Below are positions 43,982 to 54,105 of a stretch of DNA of 64,000 bases, piece by piece (positions within the stretch are counted from its first letter, which is position 1; each line of letters opens with the position of its first letter). Source of the DNA: Epibacterium ulvae (lineage in GTDB: Bacteria > Pseudomonadota > Alphaproteobacteria > Rhodobacterales > Rhodobacteraceae); assembly GCF_900102795.1 (NCBI RefSeq), contig NZ_FMWG01000008.1:124001-188000 (forward strand), written 5' to 3'. The notes under the pieces were generated by a model, which did not search any database, was not told the origin of the DNA, and worked only from the letters and a program-made list of their open reading frames with translations. The position numbers and the translations under genes were made by a program.

Positions 43982-44460
43982 AGATTGACAGTACAGCAAA
44001 ATCTCCAAGATGGCTGCGTATCCTATTGGGCCTGTCTTTGGCGCTGAATCTTGCGGTTGTGGGTGTTGCGGCCGGGGCGGCGTATCGTTTCAGCGCGAAA
44101 GATCATCCTAAGACTGGAGGATCCCAGTCGTTTGGGCGTATGCTGTTTCGGGATCTAGATCGACAAACCCGCCAGTCTTTGCGGCGTGACGCCGAGGGAG
44201 GGCATAAGGATTTCCATGCCAAACGTCAGGCAGAGGCACAAGCGCTTGCAGCGGCCTTGAAGGCCAAGCCCTTTGATGTGCAAGCGGTTGAGGCGGTGTT
44301 GACGGAACAGAGCGCGACGCGCCAGAAGTTTCAGGATCGGGTGCAGGACGCCTGGCTCGCGAAAGTGGCTGAAATGAGTGATGAAGCGCGTGCCGATCTT
44401 GCAGAACGTCTTGAACGCGGCGGAAAACACCGCAAATTCCACAAGCCCAAAGATCCCTAA
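43978..44460 (+). CDS. CnrX-like periplasmic sensor with one membrane anchor
   Basis: This 160-residue protein has an N-terminal membrane helix (LRILLGLSLALNLAVVGVAA, residues about 13-32) and a helical periplasmic domain with an HKDFHAKRQAEAQALAAALK segment and a charged C-terminus. The shape matches heavy-metal-resistance periplasmic sensors of the CnrX/ZraP/Spy group. It overlaps the previous gene by 4 bases. The ligand is not known; an HxxxH pair and the EF-hand neighbour suggest a metal-related signal. Confidence 0.75.
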   Translation: MKIDSTAKSPRWLRILLGLSLALNLAVVGVAAGAAYRFSAKDHPKTGGSQSFGRMLFRDLDRQTRQSLRRDAEGGHKDFHAKRQAEAQALAAALKAKPFDVQAVEAVLTEQSATRQKFQDRVQDAWLAKVAEMSDEARADLAERLERGGKHRKFHKPKDP

Positions 44461-44476
44461 CGGTGTGCTGCCCTCT

Positions 44477-45886
44477 TTAGGCAGCTACGGGATCTGTGGT
44501 GCCTAAGGTGACACGATTGCGGCCGTTGTTCTTTGCGGTGTAGAGCGCGCGATCGGCACTGGCGATAAGCGTATCAGTATCAGGGACCTCACGATCTCCA
44601 CCGCCAATGATTGCCCCAATGCTGATTGTCATTGTAATCGCCTGATCCTGTCCTTCAATTTCAAAGCGGTGATTGTTAATAGCTTCGCAATAGGTTGCGG
44701 CCACTTGTGCGGTGTCCACCGGCGACATATCGGGCAGCACCATCATGAATTCTTCGCCACCGATACGGGCCAAAAGGTCATTTTTGCGGGACAGGGATTG
44801 CAGGCGCTGGGCTGTTTCCACGAGAATTTTATCCCCTACCGGGTGCCCATATCGGTCGTTGATCTGCTTGAAGTGATCAAGGTCTGCAATCAGCACGGCA
44901 AAAGGCTGACCGCTGATTTTGGAATGCGCAATTGTACGTTCCAGAAACGGGATCGCATAGCGGCGGTTGTGAAGCCCTGTCATCGGGTCTTCAACGGCGG
45001 CACGCAGGCTTTTTCTGACGGTGGCGCGTAAACGATCTTCGCGGCGTTTCTGTCGCAACAATGCAGTCACACGCAGGGCAAGCTCTTGTGCACTGAAACC
45101 GGCGTGAAGGATATCATGCGCGCCGCGATCTAATGCATCAGCGATGACCTCGGACGGCACCCCATTGGGAATGGCGATGACGGCACAATGCCGTGTCGGG
45201 GCGCGGGCGCGCAGATCTGCGATGAGCCGTAATGCCAGAGGATGTGAGTTTGCAGTCAGCTCTAACACAATAACATCAGGCGAGGAGGCGGACATCAGAT
45301 CACTGACATCTTCCAAAGAGTGATCCGTCATGCGGGCGGGGAGCAGGTGTTTAAGGTCATGAGACCAAGGGTTTGCAAAGGAGCTGCCCGCGTGCTGAGA
45401 GGCCATGACAAATCCAATATGTGCCTCATGTAGGTCGCTAAAATCGGCAGGGTCGCTGTAAGGCAGTGCGATGTCTTGGTGCGCGTTGCGTTGGAGTTGG
45501 AGTTCATGCTTTCTATTGCAGGCGCGCAGCAGGCTGCGAATGCGCGCTTGTAAAATGACATCGTCCACTGGCAGCGGTAGGATGTCATCTATACCAGCGG
45601 CCAGACCATGCAGCCGTGTCTTTGGGCAGTCAGAGGGGCTGAGCGCGATCACGGGAACATCCCAAAGATCAAGATCGCGGCGCATCTCAGCCTTGAGAAG
45701 GTTGGCATTGCCATCGGGCAATTGCATTGCTGTTAAAACAAGGTCGGGACGGTTTGCAGTCATCGCCACGCGCGCGGCGTTTAGGTCTTGGACCAGACAG
45801 ACATCGAAATAGGCAGCGGCAAGCTGCCCCTTTAACATGATGCGATTGGTGGCCACGCCATCTATGACAAGGATTGTCCCTTGCAC
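44477..45886 (-). CDS. PleD-like protein with two degenerate receivers and a GGDEF domain
   Basis: This 469-residue protein has a first receiver (VIDGVATNRIMLKG... to about residue 115), a second receiver-like domain (about 150-285) and a C-terminal GGDEF domain (about 300-460) with active-site GGEEF and an upstream RKND (RxxD) inhibitory site. It should make cyclic di-GMP. In receiver 1 the aspartate position reads LTAMQLPDG, with Ala where Asp is expected; in receiver 2 it is Glu (VIVLELTANS). Phosphorylation control is therefore doubtful. It is divergent from the DUF3572 gene. Confidence 0.88.
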   Translation of the reverse strand: MQGTILVIDGVATNRIMLKGQLAAAYFDVCLVQDLNAARVAMTANRPDLVLTAMQLPDGNANLLKAEMRRDLDLWDVPVIALSPSDCPKTRLHGLAAGIDDILPLPVDDVILQARIRSLLRACNRKHELQLQRNAHQDIALPYSDPADFSDLHEAHIGFVMASQHAGSSFANPWSHDLKHLLPARMTDHSLEDVSDLMSASSPDVIVLELTANSHPLALRLIADLRARAPTRHCAVIAIPNGVPSEVIADALDRGAHDILHAGFSAQELALRVTALLRQKRREDRLRATVRKSLRAAVEDPMTGLHNRRYAIPFLERTIAHSKISGQPFAVLIADLDHFKQINDRYGHPVGDKILVETAQRLQSLSRKNDLLARIGGEEFMMVLPDMSPVDTAQVAATYCEAINNHRFEIEGQDQAITMTISIGAIIGGGDREVPDTDTLIASADRALYTAKNNGRNRVTLGTTDPVAA

Positions 45887-45978
45887 CCTGTGATCCTTTC
45901 GACGCTTACACTCTGTTAAGGTTGAGTGTTTACGACAGTGGTTAACAAATCATTTCGTATTCTGTTAAAGTTGAAACT

Positions 45979-46263
45979 ATGCAAATATCCGCTCACTCCG
46001 CTGAAACCCTCGCCCTTCAAATTCTCGCCTGGCTGGTGGGCAATGATGAGTTGCTGCCTGTCTTTCTTGGTGCCAGCGGGGCGAGCGAGGCTGATTTACG
46101 TGCCCGTGCCGCGGAACCCGAGTTTCTGGGATCCGTTCTGGATTTTCTTATGATGGATGATGCCTGGGTCATTCAGTGCTGCGATCACATCGGTATCAGC
46201 TATGAGTTGCCAATGCAGGCACGGCACATGCTGCCGGGGGGTGCTCAGGTCAACTGGACCTGA
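45979..46263 (+). CDS. DUF3572 family protein
   Basis: This 94-residue protein starts MQISAHSAETLALQILAWLV and contains LGASGASEADLRARAAEPEF and VLDFLMMDDAWVIQCCDHIG, matching DUF3572, a small family of unknown function common in alphaproteobacteria, where it is usually near cell-cycle or second-messenger genes. Upstream lie direct repeats TCTGTTAA(A/G)GTTGA at 45912 and 45961. It is followed 32 bases later by the HAD gene and is divergent from the PleD-like gene. Confidence 0.82.
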   Translation: MQISAHSAETLALQILAWLVGNDELLPVFLGASGASEADLRARAAEPEFLGSVLDFLMMDDAWVIQCCDHIGISYELPMQARHMLPGGAQVNWT

Positions 46264-46295
46264 TAGGAGACTGTTCGGTAAGCATCGGAGGGGCT

Positions 46296-47003
46296 ATGGC
46301 AGTTGAAGCATTGCTGTTTGATAAAGACGGCACGTTGTTTGATTTCGCAGCGACATGGAACCGCTGGTCGGCAGAAATCATCCGATCGCTTGCGCAAGGC
46401 GATCAAGATCTAGCGCAGATATTGGCTGGGGCGCTGCAATTTGATTTGGAACAACAGGTCTTTTTGCCTGAAAGCTTTGCTATCGCAGGGACGAATGGTG
46501 AGGTGACCGCGGCGCTTTTGCCGCATTTACCTGCTTGGGACGCGATTGAATTGGAACGTTATCTGGCGGAGAATGCAGCGCGTGCTCCCCTTGCGGAAGC
46601 GGTTCCTTTGGCCCCTTTTCTGGATGATCTGCTTGCGCGCGGTTTGGCGCTGGGCGTGATGACAAATGATTCTGAGCATTCTGCATTTCAGCAGCTTGAT
46701 CGGATCGGGGTGAGAGAGCGATTTGCCTTTGTTGCAGGGTATGACAGTGGTTTTGGTGCAAAACCAGATGCGTCTCCCCTGCTGGCTTTTGCGCATGCGG
46801 TGGATGTTGCGCCTGAATGCTGCGCAATGGTTGGTGACAGTCGCCACGATCTGATTGCGGGGCACGCCGCCGGAATGCAGCGTGTTGCGGTTTTGACTGG
46901 GCCAGCGTCCGCTTCTGAATTGGCGCCTTTTGCCGATGTGGTTTTGGACAATATCGGTGAAATCCCCGCTTGGATGTCGAAAACTCTCAGGAATTCCCCT
47001 TGA
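46296..47003 (+). CDS. HAD family hydrolase (phosphoglycolate phosphatase-like)
   Basis: This 235-residue protein has HAD motif I in LLFDKDGTLFDF (about residues 6-17), motif II in LGVMTNDSEHS, the Lys of GAKPDASPLL and motif IV in MVGDSRHDLIAG. The pattern fits a phosphatase such as a phosphoglycolate phosphatase, but a specific substrate cannot be inferred. GGAGGGG precedes the ATG. It lies between DUF3572 and the H-NOX gene. Confidence 0.88.
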   Translation: MAVEALLFDKDGTLFDFAATWNRWSAEIIRSLAQGDQDLAQILAGALQFDLEQQVFLPESFAIAGTNGEVTAALLPHLPAWDAIELERYLAENAARAPLAEAVPLAPFLDDLLARGLALGVMTNDSEHSAFQQLDRIGVRERFAFVAGYDSGFGAKPDASPLLAFAHAVDVAPECCAMVGDSRHDLIAGHAAGMQRVAVLTGPASASELAPFADVVLDNIGEIPAWMSKTLRNSP

Positions 47004-47219
47004 AGAAAATATCGCAAAAATATCATTAATCGTACTGTAACCAGTGCGGTGTGAAATCAAAGATTGCCGTTCTTTTCGAAGGGCATATCTAAGATTTCAC
47101 ACTATTGTTTTGTGCCTTCTTCCTTCGTTTTGGTGAATTTTTCGTGAGCCACTTATGTTGGGCCTTTGTTAAGGAAGCTGCATTCATAGTGGTGCAAAGA
47201 CGAATCAAGGGGCCCGCCA

Positions 47220-47807
47220 ATGCACGGTCTGATCAATACGGCGATACAGGCGTTTGTTACCAGCACCTACGGCACGGAACGCTGGAAAGACGTGATGGAA
47301 CATGCAGGACTTGGGTTCACCGAGTTCGAGGCGATGCTGATCTATCCTGACGAGCAGTCTGCAAAGGTATTGGTTGCACTTGAAAATGTTCTGGGGCGTC
47401 CGCTGGCGGATACGCTTGAAGATATGGGAACGTTTCTTGTTTCGAATCCGAAGGCCGAAGCGTTAAGACGGTTGCTTCGCTTTGGGGGGGTTACTTACGT
47501 CGAATTCTTACATTCGTTAGATGATTTGCCGGATCGTGCGCGGTTGGCCGTGTCTGATTTGCATCTGCCGGGATTGGAATTGGTGGAGCAGGCGCCAGGG
47601 CAGTTTGACCTTTATTGCCAAGAGGGTTTGGCAGGATATGCGAATGTCATGATGGGCATCTTACGTGCGATGGCAGATGATTATGGCGATTTGGTGATCC
47701 TAGATCATGCGGGCCAACGCGAAGATGCAGATGTGATTTCGATTTCACTGGTGGAAACGCAATTTGCGGAAGGCCGTGTCTTTGACCTTGGAGGGCGCGC
47801 GCGATGA
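47220..47807 (+). CDS. H-NOX-family (haem NO binding) protein without the canonical proximal His
   Basis: This 195-residue protein starts MHGLINTAIQAFVTSTYGTE, the typical H-NOX start, and continues with ALRRLLRFGGVTYVEFLHSL. Aligned by eye with characterised H-NOX proteins, the proximal haem ligand position (His in DxxH) falls on Pro104 of LDDLPDRARL, and the YxSxR motif reads YCQEG. Another His (98) is six residues earlier. The gene overlaps the HNOBA-GGDEF cyclase gene by 4 bases (ATGA), and is preceded by AAGGGG at 7 bases. Such H-NOX/cyclase pairs regulate cyclic di-GMP in response to NO in related bacteria. Confidence 0.85.
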   Translation: MHGLINTAIQAFVTSTYGTERWKDVMEHAGLGFTEFEAMLIYPDEQSAKVLVALENVLGRPLADTLEDMGTFLVSNPKAEALRRLLRFGGVTYVEFLHSLDDLPDRARLAVSDLHLPGLELVEQAPGQFDLYCQEGLAGYANVMMGILRAMADDYGDLVILDHAGQREDADVISISLVETQFAEGRVFDLGGRAR

Positions 47808-48838
47808 TTACCCAACAGCAGCTTGCACAATTGGCTGATCAGGTCAGCCCAATGCATGTGATTGTCGACGCTGATGGGCAGATTTTATCTGCCGGTCCTA
47901 CGCTCAAAAAACTGCGCCCCGATGAAGAGTGGGTGGGTCAGGCTTTCTTTGATTTTTTTGAAGTTTCACGGCCACGCTGGGTTCATTCCTTTCAGGATCT
48001 GTTGAGCACGGCAGGATCAAAGCTGCATATGAATATGCGGGGCGAACCTTCAACAGGTATCAAAGGAATGCTTGCTCCGTTACCAAATTGCGGTGGGGCG
48101 TTTATCAATTTGTCTTTTGGTATATCTGTTCTGGAAGCAGTTCAGGATTACGATCTGACCAGCGCCGATTTTGCGCCAACGGATCTAACAATTGAGATGT
48201 TGTATCTTGTTGAGGCGAAATCAGCGGCGATGGAAGCGTCCCGACAGTTGAACACGCGCTTGCAAGGGGCAAAGATCGCCGCAGAGGAGCAGGCCTTTAC
48301 TGATACGTTGACCGGTCTGAAAAATCGCCGTGCTATGGATCACGTGCTGGGACGTTTGCTAAAATCAGGTCGCGATTTTGCGCTGATGCATGTGGATCTC
48401 GATTTTTTCAAACAGGTCAACGACACGATGGGGCATGCTGCAGGCGATGCGGTGTTGCAGCATGTGGCGCAAGTGATGGTGGAATGTACGCGCCAAACAG
48501 ATACGACAGTACGCGTGGGCGGCGATGAGTTTGTTTTGATTCTGGACGATCTCACGGATCGTAAAATGTTGCGAAAAATCGCAGAGCGCCTGATTGCTCG
48601 GTTGGAAGAGCCGATTCCGTTTGAGGATAAGCTATGCCATATTTCTGGAAGCGCAGGAACATCTCTGTCCACAGCGTTTGAAAAGCCGGATATTGCAACC
48701 ATGTTGCATCAGGCTGATGTGGCTTTGTATTTTGCAAAGAATGCAGGTCGAGCGCAGCATTTCTTTTACAGTCCTGAGATGGAAGAAGAAGGGGCAACCG
48801 GAGCTTCGGTGTCTGAGCGTCCAAAAGTTGCCGAATAA
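47804..48838 (+). CDS. Diguanylate cyclase with HNOBA-type N-terminal domain
   Basis: This 344-residue protein has an HNOBA-type N-terminal domain (LADQVSPMHVIVDADGQILS to ISVLEAVQDYDLTSADFAPT, about residues 1-130), a connecting helix (EMLYLVEAKSAAMEASRQLN) and a GGDEF domain from about residue 160. The active site reads VRVGGDEFVLILDD and the inhibitory site is RQTD. It should make cyclic di-GMP. The HNOBA domain is also the partner of H-NOX in soluble guanylate cyclases, and the overlapping H-NOX-like gene is its obvious sensor. The C-terminus is about 20 residues longer than the domain. Confidence 0.9.
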   Translation: MITQQQLAQLADQVSPMHVIVDADGQILSAGPTLKKLRPDEEWVGQAFFDFFEVSRPRWVHSFQDLLSTAGSKLHMNMRGEPSTGIKGMLAPLPNCGGAFINLSFGISVLEAVQDYDLTSADFAPTDLTIEMLYLVEAKSAAMEASRQLNTRLQGAKIAAEEQAFTDTLTGLKNRRAMDHVLGRLLKSGRDFALMHVDLDFFKQVNDTMGHAAGDAVLQHVAQVMVECTRQTDTTVRVGGDEFVLILDDLTDRKMLRKIAERLIARLEEPIPFEDKLCHISGSAGTSLSTAFEKPDIATMLHQADVALYFAKNAGRAQHFFYSPEMEEEGATGASVSERPKVAE

Positions 48839-48917
48839 AGATCCTGCAATTGCTTGTTCCTGTGTCGAATATAGCTCAGATGTTGTGCAGCAATGATATG
48901 ACTTTAGGTTTCAGGTG

Positions 48918-49581
48918 GGCTCTGTTGCATAGATTGGGTGAAAGTCGATTTATGATTTTTTCACAGGTACTTATCCTCCGGACTCTGTGACGGGCATGCC
49001 AAATGCGGTTAAGCACTGCGGCGTGGACCTGGAGCGAAGCAGCCTGGCGATCGCAGTCTCGGGCCATGACACTGGGCCAAGAAGTTTGACGCAATTCATC
49101 TTTTTCTCTGCGCGGCTTTGACGGTGATAGCCGGTCAGTTTTCGCCACAAAGCCTGCTCTAGATATTTGCAGGCTCTTAAGGCTTCGTTTGGCGCAATGG
49201 TGCAATGGCGCCAGCTGTTGCTGGCTTGCCAAAGCTGCGCGTTTTTACGCGGAGGAATAATGGCATCTACGCGTGTCATAGGCCCCAACGCTGGTGGCCG
49301 GGTTGATCTTTTGATCCGGTGGAATTTGCGCCAACAGGTCGGGCAGCGTTGGGGCGTCGCCGACGTTGCTTGTCGTGATCTCGACCGCGCTGATTTCCAG
49401 TATTTTTCATCCACCCCAAAGTGAAGCATTCACCACAGGCGCTTTTTACTTCTGCGAGCGTTTCATTCACCCACGGCCTGGACCCTGGTGCATCAATCAG
49501 CAGATGTAGTAACCCAGATCTGCCACGGTACCCCACTGGGTTCAAACAGAGAATCTATCACCCGATTTGTGCAACTAAGCC
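48918..49581 (-). mobile_element. Truncated IS5-family insertion sequence remnant
   Basis: Imperfect 23-bp terminal inverted repeats lie at 48918-48940 (GGCTCTGTTGCATAGATTGG then GTG) and 49559-49581, with 18 of 23 positions matching. The element is about 660 bp, shorter than the usual about 1 kb of this family, because the N-terminal third of the transposase is missing. The outer ends are of the GGCTCTGTTGCA type seen in IS5-group elements. No clean target duplication was seen. It appears inactive. Confidence 0.7.
48971..49555 (-). pseudogene. IS5-family transposase, truncated and frameshifted
   Basis: Minus-strand frames carry IS5-type transposase pieces: YRGRSGLLHLLIDAPGSR (compare the family YRG..GPLHLLVDSTG), then, in another frame, AVEITTSNVGDAPTLPDLLA and IPPDQ, then DAIIPPRKNAQLWQASN, CKYLEQALWRKLTGYHRQSR and AFGMPVTESGG at the end. 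At least two frameshifts and loss of about the first 130 residues make it nonfunctional. The pieces lie in the order of a single ancestral gene. Confidence 0.75.
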
Positions 49582-50060
49582 TTCCGGGGAAGTGGAGAAC
49601 TCGTTTGAAACAAACTCTGTGAAAAGCGTATTGAGTTTAGTGCGCTTGAAATCGGCTGAATAAACTTGGGCAATATCTTGTGCGATTTCCTGTCACAGTA
49701 AATGCTCCTCGAGATTTAGGCGCGAGCATCGTTTCATGCAGTTTTTTGAGGAATATATGCACGTCTGAATAGGTGCGAGTAAGGCGTTGTGTCGAGGGTG
49801 GAGTGGGATAAGAAACCCAGCCAAAGATTATTATAAAGTTCTACTTTCAACCATTCAACAAATCGTGGCGATTAAAAAACGATCAAAATTTACCGCTAAA
49901 TTGAAAATAGAATGCTAGGATCTTAAAAATGTGACTATCTATCAATAGATGGACATAAAATACTCTTGAGACAGAGGTCACCTGCATAAGGGAGACTTGC
50001 GATCATGGGGGTGTTTAGCGCCTAAATAGGTAACTCACAGAAAGGAGTGATGGCTTCGAA
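49582..50060. other. Gene-free, lower-GC interval downstream of the IS remnant
   Basis: These 479 bases have visibly more A and T than the neighbours and no coding frame I would support on either strand. They probably hold the promoter of the GNAT gene (AAAGGAGTGA ribosome site near 50041) and decayed sequence next to the IS relic. No tRNA or attachment site was recognised. Confidence 0.55.
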
Positions 50061-50546
50061 ATGATTGATATTCGCTTAGCTGATCCCGCTGCACCCGAAA
50101 TGTTGCCTCTGTTGGAAGCTCATCTTGCCCATTCCAAGGCCCATTCACCTGATGGAAGTGACCACGCTTTGACACCACAGGACATGCGGGCACAGGGCAT
50201 GCAGTTTTGGGCTGTCTATGACGGGGATTCCCCCGTGGCCTGCGGTGGATTGGTGGCCTTGCCAGACGGCACGGCTGAGGTGAAATCTGTACACGTTGCA
50301 CAGGCCTTGCGGGGGCGCGGCGTTGCCAAACGGTTGATGGATCACCTTGCCGAAGAAGCGCGCGCAGTGGGTTACAAGGCGTTGGTACTGGAAACGGGAT
50401 CTTCGGCACACCCGGGATTTGAAGCTGCTCGTGCGCTTTATGAAGCGCTTGGTTATGAATATTGCGCGCCCTTTGGGGATTATGTTGAAGATCCAGCAAG
50501 CGTTTTCATGCGCCTGCTGCTGCGCGCAGAGCAAAGCGCGGCATAA
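50061..50546 (+). CDS. GNAT family N-acetyltransferase
   Basis: This 161-residue enzyme starts MIDIRLADPAAPEMLPLLEA and shows the acetyl-CoA binding motif in VAQALRGRGVAKRLMDHLAE (RGRGVA, about residues 83-88 of the Q/RxxGxG/A type) followed by LVLETGSSAHPGFEAARALY and the C-terminal YEALGYEYCAPFGDY. Substrate unknown. AAAGGAG lies about 11 bases upstream. It stands alone between the IS remnant and katG. Confidence 0.88.
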   Translation: MIDIRLADPAAPEMLPLLEAHLAHSKAHSPDGSDHALTPQDMRAQGMQFWAVYDGDSPVACGGLVALPDGTAEVKSVHVAQALRGRGVAKRLMDHLAEEARAVGYKALVLETGSSAHPGFEAARALYEALGYEYCAPFGDYVEDPASVFMRLLLRAEQSAA

Positions 50547-50594
50547 ATTCCGTAGAAACATTCGGAAACGATAAGTTTTGTGAGGAGCCGAACA

Positions 50595-50629
50595 CAAAAC
50601 AGGCGGCCCAGGATTGCTGGACCGCCTGT
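50595..50629 (-). terminator. Terminator of katG
   Basis: ACAGGCGG (50599-50606) pairs with CCGCCTGT (50622-50629), extended inward by an imperfect CCCAGG/CTGG stem. On the minus strand it is followed by TTTTGTG. It lies about 20 bases after the katG stop; read the other way it may also serve the GNAT gene. Confidence 0.8.
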
Positions 50630-50650
50630 CGTCTTTAAAGGGTGTAGATC

Positions 50651-52888
<2,238 letters not shown>

Positions 52889-53001
52889 TCATGGTGCGTA
52901 GGAGTGCGATACTGTTCAGAATCGTCTCTTGTCGGCACACTAACAGCAGGCGGGGGTTTAAAAAAAGTTGCATTTTTTCATAGTTGCGATAAGAAAAAGT
53001 T

Positions 53002-53907
53002 ATGAGTTTTCACAGTTCAAAAATCACTTTACGCCAGTTGAGATATTTTGAAGCTTTGGCAGATCAAAAACACTTTGGTCATGCGGCAGACCTGTGCGCG
53101 GTATCGCAACCTGCCTTGTCTGTGCAGATTAAAGAGCTTGAAGAAACCTTGGGCCTTTTGCTGTTTGAACGTGGGGCGCGGCATGTGCGGCTGACAAGTT
53201 TTGGCGAAGAGTTTCAAAAGCGTAGCAAGGAAATTTTACGCGCGGTTGACGAATTGGGTGATCTCGCGCGTGCGGCGGGGGCGGGGCTGTCGGGGCGCTT
53301 TCGTTTGGGGATCATACCAACGGTTGCACCGTATTTGTTGCCTCAAATTGTATCTGGTGTGTCTGAAGCATACCCAAATATAGAATTGCGCATTCGGGAA
53401 ACGTTGACCCAAAATCTGATTGCTGAGCTTCGCGATGGGCGGCTGGATTGTGCAATCGTGGCGCTGCCGCTCTCAGAGAGCGGATTTTCTGAACATGTAC
53501 TGTTTAAGGAAGAGTTTGTTTTGGTGCGTCCACAGGGGCAGGGGGATTGGCCGGTGCCCAGTCGGGACCGTTTGCGCGAGATGCAACTGTTGTTGCTGGA
53601 GGAGGGGCATTGTTTTCGGGATCAGGCTCTTTCGTTTTGTGATATGCGCCCAGCTGAACCGCGTGAGCTGCTGGATGGGAGTGCATTGTCTACTTTGGTG
53701 CAGATGGTGGCCTCAGGCATTGGCTTGACGTTGATTCCCGAAATGGCGGTTGAGGTTGAAACACGGTCCACGCCTGTCGCGATTTCGCGCTTTCCCTCGG
53801 ACCGACCGACGCGCACATTGGGCATGATTTGGCGCAAAACGACGCCGCTTGCGCCACAATTGGCTGAATTTTCAGAGACAATTGCGGGTTTGGTTTCACC
53901 GAAGTGA
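53002..53907 (+). CDS. oxyR: OxyR, hydrogen peroxide-sensing LysR regulator
   Basis: This 301-residue LysR regulator has an N-terminal HTH (TLRQLRYFEALADQKHFGHA, DLCAVSQPALSVQIKELEET) and a sensor domain with the OxyR redox pair in EEGHCFRDQALSFCDMR: Cys, eight residues, Cys, as in the E. coli protein (Cys199/Cys208). ALSTLVQMVASGIGLTLIPE is also conserved. It is divergent from katG, its expected target. The start at 53002 gives the natural N-terminus. Confidence 0.95.
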   Translation: MSFHSSKITLRQLRYFEALADQKHFGHAADLCAVSQPALSVQIKELEETLGLLLFERGARHVRLTSFGEEFQKRSKEILRAVDELGDLARAAGAGLSGRFRLGIIPTVAPYLLPQIVSGVSEAYPNIELRIRETLTQNLIAELRDGRLDCAIVALPLSESGFSEHVLFKEEFVLVRPQGQGDWPVPSRDRLREMQLLLLEEGHCFRDQALSFCDMRPAEPRELLDGSALSTLVQMVASGIGLTLIPEMAVEVETRSTPVAISRFPSDRPTRTLGMIWRKTTPLAPQLAEFSETIAGLVSPK

Positions 53908-53973
53908 TATCAGCTGCGAGGTAGGGAAATTTTGTTGCTTGTCGCCGCTTAAATGCTGAATTATTGAACTCAT

Positions 53974-54058
53974 ACCTCGGGGAGCCTGCTGTAGGCTGAG
54001 ATGCGTTCTGCAAACCCGCTGAACCTGAACCGGTTAGAACCGGCGGAGGGAAGGTGGC
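53974..54058 (+). promoter_or_regulatory. TPP (THI-box) riboswitch
   Basis: The aptamer blocks appear in order: CTCGGGGAGCC (about 53976-53986), the GGCTGAGATGC core (53995-54005), ACCCGCTGAACCTGAACC (about 54014-54031) and GGCGGAGGGAAGG (about 54042-54054). It lies upstream of thiB. Thiamine pyrophosphate binding should reduce expression of thiBPQ, probably through the hairpin at 54077-54102. Confidence 0.95.
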
Positions 54059-54076
54059 CTCGTTACATGATGCCCG

Positions 54077-54102
54077 AATCTCCGCCCCTAGTTTTGGAGA
54101 TT
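54077..54102 (+). promoter_or_regulatory. SD-sequestering hairpin of the TPP riboswitch
   Basis: AATCTCC (54077-54083) is perfectly complementary to GGAGATT (54096-54102), which contains the GGAG ribosome binding site six bases before the thiB ATG at 54106. The hairpin would block translation when formed, consistent with riboswitch control at translation. Pairing is direct; the switching mechanism is inferred. Confidence 0.75.
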
Positions 54103-54105
54103 GCG

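Noticed and set aside
49421-49663. Plus-strand 80-residue open frame over the right end of the IS remnant
   Set aside because: It crosses the terminal repeat and is antisense to transposase remnants; no recognisable protein.
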